Shown: positions 17,201-25,436 of the stretch, piece by piece
Layout of the letters: every line of letters begins with the position of its first letter
Position numbering within the stretch: position 1 is the stretch's first letter
Assembly (NCBI RefSeq): GCF_004745825.1
Contig: NZ_SRLA01000004.1
Location: forward strand, 434,001-498,000
DNA from: Hymenobacter fodinae
GTDB lineage: Bacteria > Bacteroidota > Bacteroidia > Cytophagales > Hymenobacteraceae
Direction of reading: 5' to 3'
Length of the DNA: 64,000 nt
The notes under the pieces: model-generated
The model's database searches: none
What the model was told of the DNA's origin: nothing
Seen by the model: only the letters and a program-made list of their open reading frames with translations
Made by a program: the position numbers and the translations under genes

Positions 17201-19060
17201 GTGCCAAGCTGCATCAGTCACGGCGGCTCCTAGTAGTGGCGGCGCTAGTTGGGCGTGGCGGGCGGCAGGCAGGAGTTGCTCGGCAGCCGTGCGCTCCGTG
17301 GGTACGGGCAGGCCAAGCAGCTCCGCTAAGACTTGCGCGGCAGCCGCTAGGCCACTCACGGACGCTTGAGCTGCGTCGAGCGCCGCAGTTAGGTTAGCCT
17401 GCTCGGCGGGCAGCAGCACCGTCAGTTCACTACCCCAGAATAGCAGGTTCTTAGGCGAACCCACCTTTTGCAATGTTGCCTGCAGACGGGTAGCCAGGTC
17501 CTCAGCGTGGGCAGCATCGGCATCAGTCCAAGTGGATAGGTTGACAAAGACGATGCGCGGCAGCTCCGTAGAACCGCGCTCTTCGGCCAGGTGCAGCAGT
17601 TCCCCGGTCACCTGCTGGGCCGTGCGCCGACTGCGGCCGATAGGTGCGTTTACGGCCAGGGCATAGTCGTTGAGGGCTTGGCGGTAGCGCGGCAGTTGGG
17701 CCATCTGGTCTTCCACGTTGGCCGCCGCGGCGGGGCGGCCTAGGTTGAGCGTGGCTTTCAGCTCGTCGTGGAGGGCTTTTTTGTTGGCCTTTTGGCTGTG
17801 CAGCTCCAGGCAAGCCGCGCCCAGGCCCAGGCTGTCGAGACGGCGCTTCACCACTTCCAGGGCCGCCATTTTCTCGGCCACAAACAGCACCTTCTTTCCT
17901 ACCCCAATGGCTTCGGCCAGCAGGTTGGCAATGGTCTGCGACTTCCCGGTGCCGGGTGGACCCTGCACTACCAGGTTGCGCCCTTCCTGTACGGCCAACA
18001 GGGCCAGCAGCTGGGAGCTGTCGGCGTCGAGGACTTGGTGCAGCTCGTGGGCGGTGCTTTCAATGTCCAGAAAGGCCGTGTCGCTCACGGTGGGCGGCGC
18101 GTCGCGGAAGCCGGTGTCGGTTCCCAGCAGGGCCTGCAGGGCCGGATGGTCGAGCAGAGTGGCGCCGCTAGGCCAGGTGGCGGGGTCCAGGTCGCGGTAG
18201 AGCATGAACTTGCCGAAGGAGAAGAAGCTCAGCGCAATCTGGTTGGGTTCTACCTGCCAGCGCGGCAGGCCGCGCACGGTTTCGGCCACGGCGGCGAGGT
18301 AAGTGGCTACCCCACTTTCTTCGTCCCACTCCGGCAAGCTCAGCCCGAAACTGGCTTTCAGCTTGGCTTGCAAGGATAGGTTGGCTTCTACCTCGGCGCC
18401 GGTGTGGCGCAGCTTGAATCGCTCGGCTGCAGTACCGCGCTCCAGTAGCACGGGCACTAGCACCAGTGGCGCGTGGCGGGGCTCCTTACTGCTGGCGGCC
18501 TCATACCAGGTCAGCATGCCTAGGGCCAGGTACAAGATGTTCACGCCCTGCTCTTCCAGGCTGGTACGAGCGGTATAGTATGTGTTAAGCAGCCGACTTT
18601 CCAGCTTTGCCAGTGGCTCAGCGGTTTGCAGCTTGTTGTCGGTGAGCAATGTTTGCCGCTCCGTTTCACTTAGGTACTGACTGGACGCTGCTGACCCGTG
18701 TTCACCTTCATTTTCCGCTGCTCCCGAGGTTTCTTCGGGCTCGGAAGGCAGCGAGTCAGACAGGGTTTCGGTGAGAGGTAGGGCATTTGCGGCCTGAGGT
18801 ACGTCTCCGGTTCTTCGCTTGGTTGGCTCAGGGGCAGCCTGGAAGTACATCGTCTTGGCCTGGCTCACTAGCACCTCATACACGGCTGCGGCTTCTTCCT
18901 GCACCACCGCCACCCCCTGGGCATTGGAAAGACGAAAGTTGAGCAGCGGATTGCGCAACCCCAGATCCAACAACTCCTGGCGGGAAGCATCGAGGCGGGC
19001 TGCGAGAGAAGGTATGGTTTGCGGCGTGGTAGCAGTAGAAACCGGAGAACCTGATTCCAT
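14216..19060 (-). CDS. DUF4011 / SF1 helicase / Vsr-like nuclease / DUF3320 protein (candidate antiphage gene)
   Basis: A very large protein of 1614 residues. Order seen: N-terminal DUF4011 (ELLDLGLRNPLLNFRL at about 31), Walker A QGPPGTGKSQT (about 365-376), Walker B VVFDEASQV (about 998) with GDSKQLPP, helicase motifs NVQGDERDVILISVGYG (about 1200) and LNVLITRAKQR, then a PD-(D/E)XK/Vsr-like MTES_1575 nuclease (ESPFEEAVYRTL to IECDGAMYHSARSARDRDR, about 1270-1380), then a DUF3320-type C-terminal domain. This architecture (DUF4011-helicase-Vsr) has been described as a single-gene antiphage system (hhe), as I recall. Here it is a lone gene between housekeeping genes. It probably unwinds and cuts foreign DNA. 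Confidence 0.85.
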   Translation of the reverse strand: MESGSPVSTATTPQTIPSLAARLDASRQELLDLGLRNPLLNFRLSNAQGVAVVQEEAAAVYEVLVSQAKTMYFQAAPEPTKRRTGDVPQAANALPLTETLSDSLPSEPEETSGAAENEGEHGSAASSQYLSETERQTLLTDNKLQTAEPLAKLESRLLNTYYTARTSLEEQGVNILYLALGMLTWYEAASSKEPRHAPLVLVPVLLERGTAAERFKLRHTGAEVEANLSLQAKLKASFGLSLPEWDEESGVATYLAAVAETVRGLPRWQVEPNQIALSFFSFGKFMLYRDLDPATWPSGATLLDHPALQALLGTDTGFRDAPPTVSDTAFLDIESTAHELHQVLDADSSQLLALLAVQEGRNLVVQGPPGTGKSQTIANLLAEAIGVGKKVLFVAEKMAALEVVKRRLDSLGLGAACLELHSQKANKKALHDELKATLNLGRPAAAANVEDQMAQLPRYRQALNDYALAVNAPIGRSRRTAQQVTGELLHLAEERGSTELPRIVFVNLSTWTDADAAHAEDLATRLQATLQKVGSPKNLLFWGSELTVLLPAEQANLTAALDAAQASVSGLAAAAQVLAELLGLPVPTERTAAEQLLPAARHAQLAPPLLGAAVTDAAWHQQAGRIQEILRAGLAYNSLRQQHEATLLPEAWDQQLLAERATLLSAGDKWWNFLNGDYRRARKRLQSLWRGPLPKESAGLIAVIDTIHEAARHAKTVAEANGLGQQLFGANWQSERSDWPRLLKIQEYLALTHQRIARGELPDGLLDYLQRETNPSAISLPLATLEAALVQHRAAIQAVVDALQLNEARRFGPAGRLQFQSFETQQSTLAAWAADVPALRLMTEWNNVAATVQQEQLLELLLLAESWPQAPQLLGAAVRQTWLEFLQRLAYEQHPALRQFERASHEELAARFRQADQDSLYHNRIRALRQHHEGLPHPQAGGQMLLLRNEFAKKTRHLSLRKLMQQAGRAIQAIKPVFMMSPLSVASYLPPGAVEFDLVVFDEASQVKPVDALGAIARGKQLVVVGDSKQLPPTSFFDSLTGSGEEADEENVTADIQSILELCKARQMPERMLRWHYRSLHQSLIAASNHLFYEDKLVIFPSPGGQGQLGLVYHHLPETHYERGTTRTNPLEAQAVAEAVLHHARTTPRLTLGVVAFSTAQRQAIQDALEKMRRQHPETESFFNRHPHEPFFIKNLENVQGDERDVILISVGYGRTKDGYLTMSFGPLNGEGGERRLNVLITRAKQRCEVFTNLTADDLDLSRTRAKGVAALKTFLNFAQHGRLNQNEETGRAMESPFEEAVYRTLTARGYTVRSQIGSQGFYIDLAVVDPDQPGRYVLGIECDGAMYHSARSARDRDRLRQQVLEAVGWRLHRIWSTDWFRDPQRETERAVQAIEEARRHAAQDDPNEPAEPEPAPETTGVEREELSAADQVVAEPYQVAQLPAAVGHRELHQHSLGQLANWLTQIVRIESPIHLDEATRRLAQASGAAQVGARMRKTGRDAALLAANLRHLRQQGNFLWDITMQQPPLRDRSSLPAISRKLAFVAPEELARALRTVVEQSFALPREAVFLPSVRLLGFSRLSDEMRQQLEPVLAGLLERGEVVELNGILHPA

Positions 19061-19150
19061 AAAAATTGCCGGGAGGCAGTATAGCTAGCGGGCATTCAAG
19101 TTACGGCCATGAGCTTTGCCGAACAATTGCCACCCCTCCCCTTCATGCCA

Positions 19151-19185
19151 AACGCCCCGGCTACTTGCTCAGCAACCGGGGCGTT
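19151..19185. terminator. Hairpin between permease and helicase genes
   Basis: Perfect 10-bp arms AACGCCCCGG (19151-19160) and CCGGGGCGTT (19176-19185) with a 15-nt loop, just after the permease stop on the - strand. The T-tract is weak. Confidence 0.6.
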
Positions 19186-19212
19186 TGATTAATGGGAAAG
19201 ACGACCTGCAGG

Positions 19213-20988
19213 TTACGCCCGACGCTGACCGTTCGGCAAGACTTTCAGGCCTAGCTTGCTGTGTTTGAAGCCATAGTTGAAGTACAGGGCCAGTCCGATA
19301 ATCAGCCAGCCGAAGAACAACAGCCAGTTGTTGATGCCCAGCTGGGTCATGAGGTAGAGGTTGGTGAGCAGGCCTAGCACCGGCAGCAAGCTCAGCTTCT
19401 TGCGAAACGACAGCCACGCCAGGCCCAGGCAAAACACGAAGAACACCAACATCGGGATATAATGGCGAGCTTCCTCGTAGCCGCTGCTCAGGGCCTGCTG
19501 AAACTCCTGAATACCCGCCTGGTTGTACACGAACAGCAGCGCAGCACCTACCAATAACACCAGCGGCACCAGAAACTGCCCGTTGATATAGGGCACCTTA
19601 AACCGGGCATCCGACTGGCCATGGGGGTCAATGATGAGGATACCGCCGCACACCAGTGCAAACGCGAACAGCGTCCCGATGGAAGTCAGGTCGATTACCA
19701 GATCCATGTTCAGCAGCATGGCCGGCACGCCCACAAAGAAGCCCGTCACGATGGTGCTGAACGAGGGCGTGTGGAACTTGGGGTGCACACGCGAGAATAC
19801 GGGGGGTAGCAGTCCATCCCGGCTCATGGTCATCCAGATGCGGGGCTGCCCGATCTGGAACACCAGCAGCACCGAGGCCATGGCCAGCACCGCCGATACG
19901 GCTACCACGCCGCCCAGCCACTTTACGCCCACTTTGTTGAACACGTAGGCCAGGGGGTCGCCCACGGCCAGCTCTTTATAATTCACCATGCCCGTGAGGA
20001 CCAGCGTGATAATCACGTAGAGGATGGTGCAGATAATCAGAGCGTAGATCATAGCCCGGGGCAGGTCGCGCTGAGGGTTCTTGCACTCCTCGGCAGTCGT
20101 CGAAATAGCATCAAAGCCGATGTAAGCAAAGAACACCGCCGACACACCTTTCAGTACGCCGCCAATGCCGTTCGGGGCGAAGGGGCTCCAGTTTTCGGGC
20201 TGCACGTAGAAGGCGCCTACCAGAATCACCACGGCCACTACCACCAGCTTTAGGGCCACCAGCAGGTTAGAGGCGTTTTTAGATTCCTTGATGCCCACGT
20301 ACACCAGCGCCGTAATGGCCAGGGTAATGAGGCCGGCAGGCAAATCCAATACGAGGCGTAGGCCACCCGGCAGTTCTGGGGCGGCGCTCCAGGCCCGGTA
20401 ACCTTCCAGCTGGGCCGCTGAGGCTTCAGCTAACGGTCGGCCCGACTGCATCAGCTCCAGCACTTCATTATAGTGCTTATGAGCACTTTGCATGCCCATC
20501 GTCAGCCAAACGGGTAGGTTGATGCCCACACCCTGCAAGAGCCCCGTGAAGTAGTCCGACCAACTAATGGCCACCACGATGTTACCAACCGCATACTCCA
20601 TAATCAGGGCCCAGCCAATAATCCAGGCGGCTAGCTCCCCGAAGGAGGCGTAGGCGTAGGTGTAGGCTGAACCGCTCACCGGAATGGTGGCCGCAAACTG
20701 CGCGTAGCACAAGGCCGAGAAGGCGCAAGCAATAGCCGTAAACACAAACAGCAGCGACACGGCCGGACCGCCGTCGTGGGAGGCGTTGCCGATGGTACTG
20801 AAGATACCGGCCCCAATTACAGCCGCAATACCCAAGGCCGTCAGGTCGCGGACGGTGAGGTGACGCTCTAGGCCACCGCCGTGGCCACCGTGCCCGTCAG
20901 CGTCGGCGGGGGGGTTATGCAGAATATCGTCGAGGCTTTTGCGGCGAAACAGGCCGCTGCTGCGCGTGGGCGGAAGAGGTGTAGACAA
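19213..20988 (-). CDS. APC family amino-acid permease (cationic amino-acid transporter-like)
   Basis: A 591-residue transporter with a cytoplasmic Gly/His-rich N-terminus (DADGHGGHGGG) and about 14 predicted membrane helices. The first helix LTALGIAAVIGAGIFSTIG contains the GAGIF-type substrate loop of the APC superfamily. FAYIGFDAISTTAEECKNPQRDLPRAM (around residues 290-315) is the CAT/YfnA-group signature. It imports amino acids with cations. The last helices contain no unusual fusion. Terminated by the hairpin at 19151-19185. Confidence 0.9.
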   Translation of the reverse strand: MSTPLPPTRSSGLFRRKSLDDILHNPPADADGHGGHGGGLERHLTVRDLTALGIAAVIGAGIFSTIGNASHDGGPAVSLLFVFTAIACAFSALCYAQFAATIPVSGSAYTYAYASFGELAAWIIGWALIMEYAVGNIVVAISWSDYFTGLLQGVGINLPVWLTMGMQSAHKHYNEVLELMQSGRPLAEASAAQLEGYRAWSAAPELPGGLRLVLDLPAGLITLAITALVYVGIKESKNASNLLVALKLVVVAVVILVGAFYVQPENWSPFAPNGIGGVLKGVSAVFFAYIGFDAISTTAEECKNPQRDLPRAMIYALIICTILYVIITLVLTGMVNYKELAVGDPLAYVFNKVGVKWLGGVVAVSAVLAMASVLLVFQIGQPRIWMTMSRDGLLPPVFSRVHPKFHTPSFSTIVTGFFVGVPAMLLNMDLVIDLTSIGTLFAFALVCGGILIIDPHGQSDARFKVPYINGQFLVPLVLLVGAALLFVYNQAGIQEFQQALSSGYEEARHYIPMLVFFVFCLGLAWLSFRKKLSLLPVLGLLTNLYLMTQLGINNWLLFFGWLIIGLALYFNYGFKHSKLGLKVLPNGQRRA

Positions 20989-21121
20989 AGCGGTAGTGAG
21001 AGGTTAAGGGGGCAAAAGATACAGAATAATGCCGGGGGCTGCACAGTATCGGGTACAACGGCTCTTCTGACCAAGATTATAGATTTGAGTGCCTGCTCCT
21101 CGTTTCAAAAACTTTATTGGC

Positions 21122-21155
21122 TTTGTGGAAAGTGGCCTAGCCCGGCATCACTACA
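21122..21155 (+). repeat. 34-bp leader repeat, copy 1
   Basis: It starts TTTGTGGAAAGTGGCC and matches the copy at 21949-21982 at 31 of 34 positions. It precedes the first of two paralogous genes by about 22 nt, so a regulatory or leader role is likely. Confidence 0.6.
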
Positions 21156-21176
21156 GTAAACCAAACCTGTTGCTGT

Positions 21177-21908
21177 ATGCTACCTCGTCCCACTCTCTCG
21201 GTTCCTACTCCCTGCCCCGCCACCTGGGCCGATATGACGCCCGCGCCGGGCGGCCGCCACTGTGCCGCCTGCAACAAGGTCGTCGTTGATTTCACCTGCA
21301 TGACTGAGGCTGAAATACTGGCGGCCCTAGGCCACCCGGGCTCCATATGCGGCCGCTTTCGGCCAGAACAGCTCGGTACTCCCAGACGACTACGAGTAGC
21401 TGCTGCCCATTGGGCAGGCTGGCTGACGGCCGCCGCAGTAGCGTTGAGCGGCTGCGAAGTGCCAGACCCGGCGCAGCTTAAGCTTCGCACCATTCCTACT
21501 GTGTCAGAAAACTCTTCATTTCAAGTGCGAGGCCACGTGCTCGATAAAACTACTGGTCAGCCTGTTGCGGGCGCTCATATTGTCTGCTTAGCAGATAGCA
21601 CTCTACGCACTACAACTGCTCCAGACGGCAGTTTTGAGCTTCAACTACCAAACGCACTACGAGATTCTTTCTTAATTGTATCTGGCAGTCTGCCAGACTA
21701 CGAAGCAGATGTCCCATTCAAGTATTTCGGCCGTCGGGTCCCGACAGCCAAAGCTGCGGTAGTTCAACTACGGCGCTATGAAATACCTATGGTTCTGGGA
21801 AGAGTACCTGAACCGAAAATGAAGCGAGATGAAGTAAGCCCGCCGCCTCCGCCGCCTCCGCCGCCACCTAAGCTTTCCACAGTCATATTTACTGCTCCTA
21901 TTAATTAA
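21177..21908 (+). CDS. Cysteine-motif protein with carboxypeptidase-regulatory-like domain (paralog 1)
   Basis: 243 residues. The N-terminal 60 residues have the pattern PCxxxW-x-x-M...G-R-H-C-x-x-C-x-K-V-V-x-D-F-x-x-M-T (HCAACNKVVVDFTCMT), which could form a metal site. One hydrophobic segment follows (HWAGWLTAAAVALSGC). A second half carries a beta-sandwich like carboxypeptidase-regulatory domains (VRGHVLDKTTGQPVAGAHIVC). The protein ends in a run of prolines. Probable membrane-associated Bacteroidota protein with a cytosolic cysteine domain and an exported half. Paralog of the next gene. Confidence 0.7.
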   Translation: MLPRPTLSVPTPCPATWADMTPAPGGRHCAACNKVVVDFTCMTEAEILAALGHPGSICGRFRPEQLGTPRRLRVAAAHWAGWLTAAAVALSGCEVPDPAQLKLRTIPTVSENSSFQVRGHVLDKTTGQPVAGAHIVCLADSTLRTTTAPDGSFELQLPNALRDSFLIVSGSLPDYEADVPFKYFGRRVPTAKAAVVQLRRYEIPMVLGRVPEPKMKRDEVSPPPPPPPPPPKLSTVIFTAPIN

Positions 21909-21948
21909 TAGGGCAAAGCCTGATTCAGAATAAATATTTCTAAACTCA

Positions 21949-21982
21949 TTTGTGGAAAGTGACCTAGCGCGGCATCAATACA
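21949..21982 (+). repeat. 34-bp leader repeat, copy 2
   Basis: Same element as 21122-21155 with 3 mismatches, 22 nt upstream of the second paralog. It shows that the duplication included the leader. Confidence 0.6.
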
Positions 21983-22004
21983 ACACACCTAACCTGCTAT
22001 TGCT

Positions 22005-22772
22005 ATGCCCACTCGCTCTATCCTATCCGTTCCGAAACCCTGCCATGAGAACTGGCAGACGATGACGCTCGCCGCTCAGGGTCGGCACTGCGCCGCTTGT
22101 GATAAAGTAGTAGTTGATTTCACCCGCATGACGGATGCGGAGGTACTGGCTTATCTAGGCCAGTCGGCAGGTAAGAGCTGCGGCCGGTTCCGGGCAGAAC
22201 AGCTGGATAGGCCATTGGTAGTGCCAGCGGCAGATGTAACGTGGCGCAGGCGCTGGGTGGCGTTGGCGGCGCTGTTAGGCTTGGGGGCAACAGCTGCGTC
22301 AACTCAAGGTCAGGCGCAACAGCCTCCTAGGCCAGTCAGGGTTCCGCAAACTATTACGCTGGGAATGGTTGCCGCGCAGCCTCCGGCGGTACCCTTACCG
22401 ACCCTAATGCCGCCTCTGGTTGTGCGAGGTGTAGTAGTAGATTCAACTACGCATGAGCCGCTGCCGGGCGTGACAGTGATAGTAGCTGATACCAAGATCG
22501 GTATCAGTACTGACGCGCAGGGGAAATTTGAACTGTCATTGCCCGAAACCTATCGTCAGAGCACATCTATAAAGCTGCTGATCAGCTATATCGGCTATGA
22601 AGGACAGCAATTACAACTCAACCCGCATACTACCATTAAACAGACTATTGAGTTAGCGGCCAGCACCCGCATGCTCGGCGAAATGGTTATTGTGGGCGGA
22701 TACCAGACCAGCTGCTGGTATACGCCCCGCGGCTTGTGGCACCGCCTCACCCGTCCGTTCCGGCAATTCTAA
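22005..22772 (+). CDS. Cysteine-motif protein with carboxypeptidase-regulatory-like domain (paralog 2)
   Basis: 255 residues. Same N-terminal signature as its upstream neighbour (PCHENWQTMTLAAQGRHCAA, then CDKVVVDFTRMT), a hydrophobic helix (WVALAALLGLGATAAS), then a carboxypeptidase-regulatory/CarboxypepD_reg-like domain (VVVDSTTHEPLPGVTVIV...GISTDAQGKFEL). Such domains occur at the N-termini of TonB-dependent receptors, but no TonB box or barrel follows. A tandem duplication with paralog 1. Function unknown. Confidence 0.7.
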   Translation: MPTRSILSVPKPCHENWQTMTLAAQGRHCAACDKVVVDFTRMTDAEVLAYLGQSAGKSCGRFRAEQLDRPLVVPAADVTWRRRWVALAALLGLGATAASTQGQAQQPPRPVRVPQTITLGMVAAQPPAVPLPTLMPPLVVRGVVVDSTTHEPLPGVTVIVADTKIGISTDAQGKFELSLPETYRQSTSIKLLISYIGYEGQQLQLNPHTTIKQTIELAASTRMLGEMVIVGGYQTSCWYTPRGLWHRLTRPFRQF

Positions 22773-22821
22773 GCCAGCGGCCTAGCAAACCTTTTGGCCC
22801 CGAAAAGCCTTATTCCGGGGT

Positions 22822-23946
22822 ATGAAGCATAGTATCCTGTCCTTTCTGATTCTGTTGTTTGCGGCTGCCGGCTGCGCCCTCAAGCCTACCAATAAGTACG
22901 ACGTCTTCAAGGAGCGGGCGCAGCTGCCCCAAGAGGAGGCCGTGCACAAGCAAAACTCCCTAGAGTGGTGGTACTTCACCGGCCACTTGCGCGACAAAGC
23001 TACCGGCGAGGTATTTGGCGTGGAGTACGTGTTTTTCCACTTCAACCTGACCGGCAAAAAGGACTGGAAGATGGTCAACTTTGCCATTTCCGACCCTAAA
23101 ACCCAGGAATTCCGCTATGATTATAAAGTAGAGCGCCTGCCCCAGCTCTTGTCCGAGAGTCTGCCCATTAACCTGGCCACCCAAAAGCAGGCCCAGCGCT
23201 GGACGTTGACCGGCCAGGAGGGCAGCTACCATCTGCAAGCTCGCATGGCTGCGCACAAGGGCCACGCCATCAACCTTACCACTACTCCCGCCAAACCGGT
23301 GCTGCTGCACGGCGGCACCGGCTACGAAAAGTACGGCCCCGTGGCGCAGGCGGGCTACTACAGCTACCCACGTATGACGGCTACCGGCACCATTGAAATC
23401 AATGGCAAAGAGCGCCAGGTGGAAGGTGAGCTATGGTACGACCGGCAGTGGAACTGCAACAGCGTCACGACCAAAGACATCGGCTGGGACTGGTTCAGCA
23501 TTCAACTCGATGAGCCGCGGGAGGAAATCATGGCCTACCAGCTCTACAACAAAGTCACCGGCCAGAGCATTGGCGGCGGTTCGCACTACGGCACCCAAGC
23601 CCAAAACACCCACCTCGACCAAAAGGATTTTGAGCTGGAGCCCCTGGCCTACTGGACCAGCCCCCACTCCAAGCAGCGCTACCCCAGCAAGTGGCGCCTA
23701 CGCATCCCGGCCCAGGGCTACGACCTCACCATCACGCCTCTCATACCCGACCAGGAGCTGACGCTCAAGCTGTTTGCCGGCATCAAGATGCATTACTGGG
23801 AGGGCATGTGCCGCGTTGAAGGCACTCACCACGGCAAGCCTGTGAAGGGCAACAGCTACGTGGAAATCACCAACCGCTCAGAGGTAAAGAAAGCCCGCGA
23901 AGCAGCCGAGGAAGTGACAGCCAAAGAGGAGAAAGCCACGCGCTAG
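22822..23946 (+). CDS. AttH/CrtC-like lipocalin-domain lipoprotein
   Basis: 374 residues with a clear lipoprotein signal (MKHSILSFLILLFAAAGC, Cys18). The hallmark EWWYFTGHL near residue 50 begins the AttH/hydroxyneurosporene-synthase (CrtC-N) beta-barrel domain. The second domain has QWNCNSVTTKDIGWDWFSIQL, typical of the same family. Ends in a charged tail (KKAREAAEEVTAKEEKATR). CrtC relatives hydrate carotenoids; many AttH-like lipoproteins have no known substrate. Outer-membrane location is inferred from the lipobox. Confidence 0.82.
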   Translation: MKHSILSFLILLFAAAGCALKPTNKYDVFKERAQLPQEEAVHKQNSLEWWYFTGHLRDKATGEVFGVEYVFFHFNLTGKKDWKMVNFAISDPKTQEFRYDYKVERLPQLLSESLPINLATQKQAQRWTLTGQEGSYHLQARMAAHKGHAINLTTTPAKPVLLHGGTGYEKYGPVAQAGYYSYPRMTATGTIEINGKERQVEGELWYDRQWNCNSVTTKDIGWDWFSIQLDEPREEIMAYQLYNKVTGQSIGGGSHYGTQAQNTHLDQKDFELEPLAYWTSPHSKQRYPSKWRLRIPAQGYDLTITPLIPDQELTLKLFAGIKMHYWEGMCRVEGTHHGKPVKGNSYVEITNRSEVKKAREAAEEVTAKEEKATR

Positions 23947-23955
23947 GCTAGTACC

Positions 23956-25137
23956 TCACCCATTCAGAATCAGCCGGAACGTAGTGCCGCGGCCTACTTC
24001 GCTCCACTTCACGAAGAGGCGGCCCTCGTGGTAGTTCTCGATGATGCGCTTAGCCAAGGCTAGGCCTAGACCCCAGCCCCGCTTTTTGGTGGTGTAACCG
24101 GGCAGGAACACGCTTTCTAGTTTGCTCTTCGGGATGCCCTTGCCGGTATCGGTGATGTCAATAGCAATCTGGGACTTGTTGCGCACGGGGCGACGCAGGT
24201 GAATGGTAATACTGCCCCGGCCGTCCATGGCATCGACGGCGTTTTTGCAAATGTTCTCAATTACCCAGTCGTAGAGCGGGATGTTAACCTTAGCGGGCGT
24301 GTCGCGGGGCAGATCGGTTTTAATTTCAAACGTCACCTTCTTCGACACCCGACTTTGCAGGTAGGCAATGGCGTTTTCGGTCACGCGCAGAATGTTCTCG
24401 TCGTTGAGCACCGGCACCGAGCCGATGTTGCTGAAGCGCTCCGTGATAATCTGCAGGCGCCGCACGTCCTTGCCCAGCTCCTCCACAATGGGCTCGTGCT
24501 TAAACCGCTCCGATTCGCTTAGGTAGCTCTGCCAGGCCATCAGGCTGCTCAGCGGAGTGCCTAGCTGGTGAGCGGTTTCCTTGGCTAGGCCTACCCACAC
24601 CCGGTTCTGCTCGGCGCGCCGCGAGTAGCTGAAGGCGAAATAGGCAATGACCCCCAGGCAACCAATGATGGCTAGTTGTACGAGTGGGTAGTAACGCAGC
24701 TGGGTCAGCAGCGCCGACTCCTTATAATATAGGTAGTTGCGCAGCCCGGCCCCAATCTCAATCACGATGGGTGGGTGCTGCTGCTTCATGGTCTCAATCT
24801 CGCGGTGCAGGTAGGCAATTGCGGCTTGCTCGCTCAACCCCTTTGGAATGGTCACGTTATGCGCATCCACAATGTTGTTGTCCCCGTCGGCCAGAATAAC
24901 CGGAATGGTATTATTGGCGTCGATGATTTCCGTCATCAGAAACGACACGTTCGATTCTTCCTCGGTGTTGATCAGGTAGCGCTGAGTTTTAGCGTAGAGG
25001 TCAATCTGCTTCTGCTCCCGCTCCGACAGCCGCTGCACCAGAATGTTGGTGTAAATAACCGTAGCGGCCCCAATCAACAGGGCCACGCCCACAATGACGA
25101 GCTTGATACGGGATTTTTGGTCGTAGATGGGAAGCAC
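23956..25137 (-). CDS. Membrane sensor histidine kinase
   Basis: 393 residues. Two transmembrane helices (about 11-30 and 150-172) flank a 120-residue extracytoplasmic sensor region. The dimerisation/phosphoacceptor segment is KETAHQLGTPLSSL (His190). The ATP-binding domain has the N-box ICKNAVDAMDGRG, G1 DTGKGIPKSK and G2 RGWGLGLALAKRII. No receiver domain and no adjacent response regulator are seen, so it is an orphan kinase here. A -7-like element (TATCTTCG, 25192-25185) lies in a hairpin loop upstream. Confidence 0.9.
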   Translation of the reverse strand: MLPIYDQKSRIKLVIVGVALLIGAATVIYTNILVQRLSEREQKQIDLYAKTQRYLINTEEESNVSFLMTEIIDANNTIPVILADGDNNIVDAHNVTIPKGLSEQAAIAYLHREIETMKQQHPPIVIEIGAGLRNYLYYKESALLTQLRYYPLVQLAIIGCLGVIAYFAFSYSRRAEQNRVWVGLAKETAHQLGTPLSSLMAWQSYLSESERFKHEPIVEELGKDVRRLQIITERFSNIGSVPVLNDENILRVTENAIAYLQSRVSKKVTFEIKTDLPRDTPAKVNIPLYDWVIENICKNAVDAMDGRGSITIHLRRPVRNKSQIAIDITDTGKGIPKSKLESVFLPGYTTKKRGWGLGLALAKRIIENYHEGRLFVKWSEVGRGTTFRLILNG

Positions 25138-25171
25138 AGAGAAAAGGCCGAGGTAGAAAAGTCTGGGACGT

Positions 25172-25202
25172 CAGCCGTCCGCAACGAAGATACGGACGGC
25201 TG
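25172..25202. promoter_or_regulatory. Inverted repeat enclosing the histidine kinase -7 element
   Basis: Perfect 10-bp arms CAGCCGTCCG and CGGACGGCTG with an 11-nt loop. On the - strand the loop contains TATCTTCG, 7 of 8 bases of TAnnTTTG. The placement suggests an operator or promoter-occluding hairpin. Confidence 0.45.
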
Positions 25203-25400
25203 CGAGTAGCGGATGAAAAGGCAAACCAAGTTAGCCGCTAGGCTTTTGCCGCTGGCGTCCTTCCCTCCCAGAAATGATTTTTATCAGCTTAAGTCCCACG
25301 AATCGTCCATTACACCGGCAGAACGGACTTTTTAGACTGAATAGTACTTACCCCGAACCCTAGTAGTGATTCAACTGTTTCACACTAGTTATTTGTAGCG

Positions 25401-25408
25401 TATTTTTG
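25401..25408 (+). promoter_or_regulatory. -7 element for hemA
   Basis: TATTTTTG, a full match to TAnnTTTG, 29 nt before the hemA ATG. Confidence 0.6.
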
Positions 25409-25436
25409 CCTCCTGATTATCGCACTAGCTCCAGCT

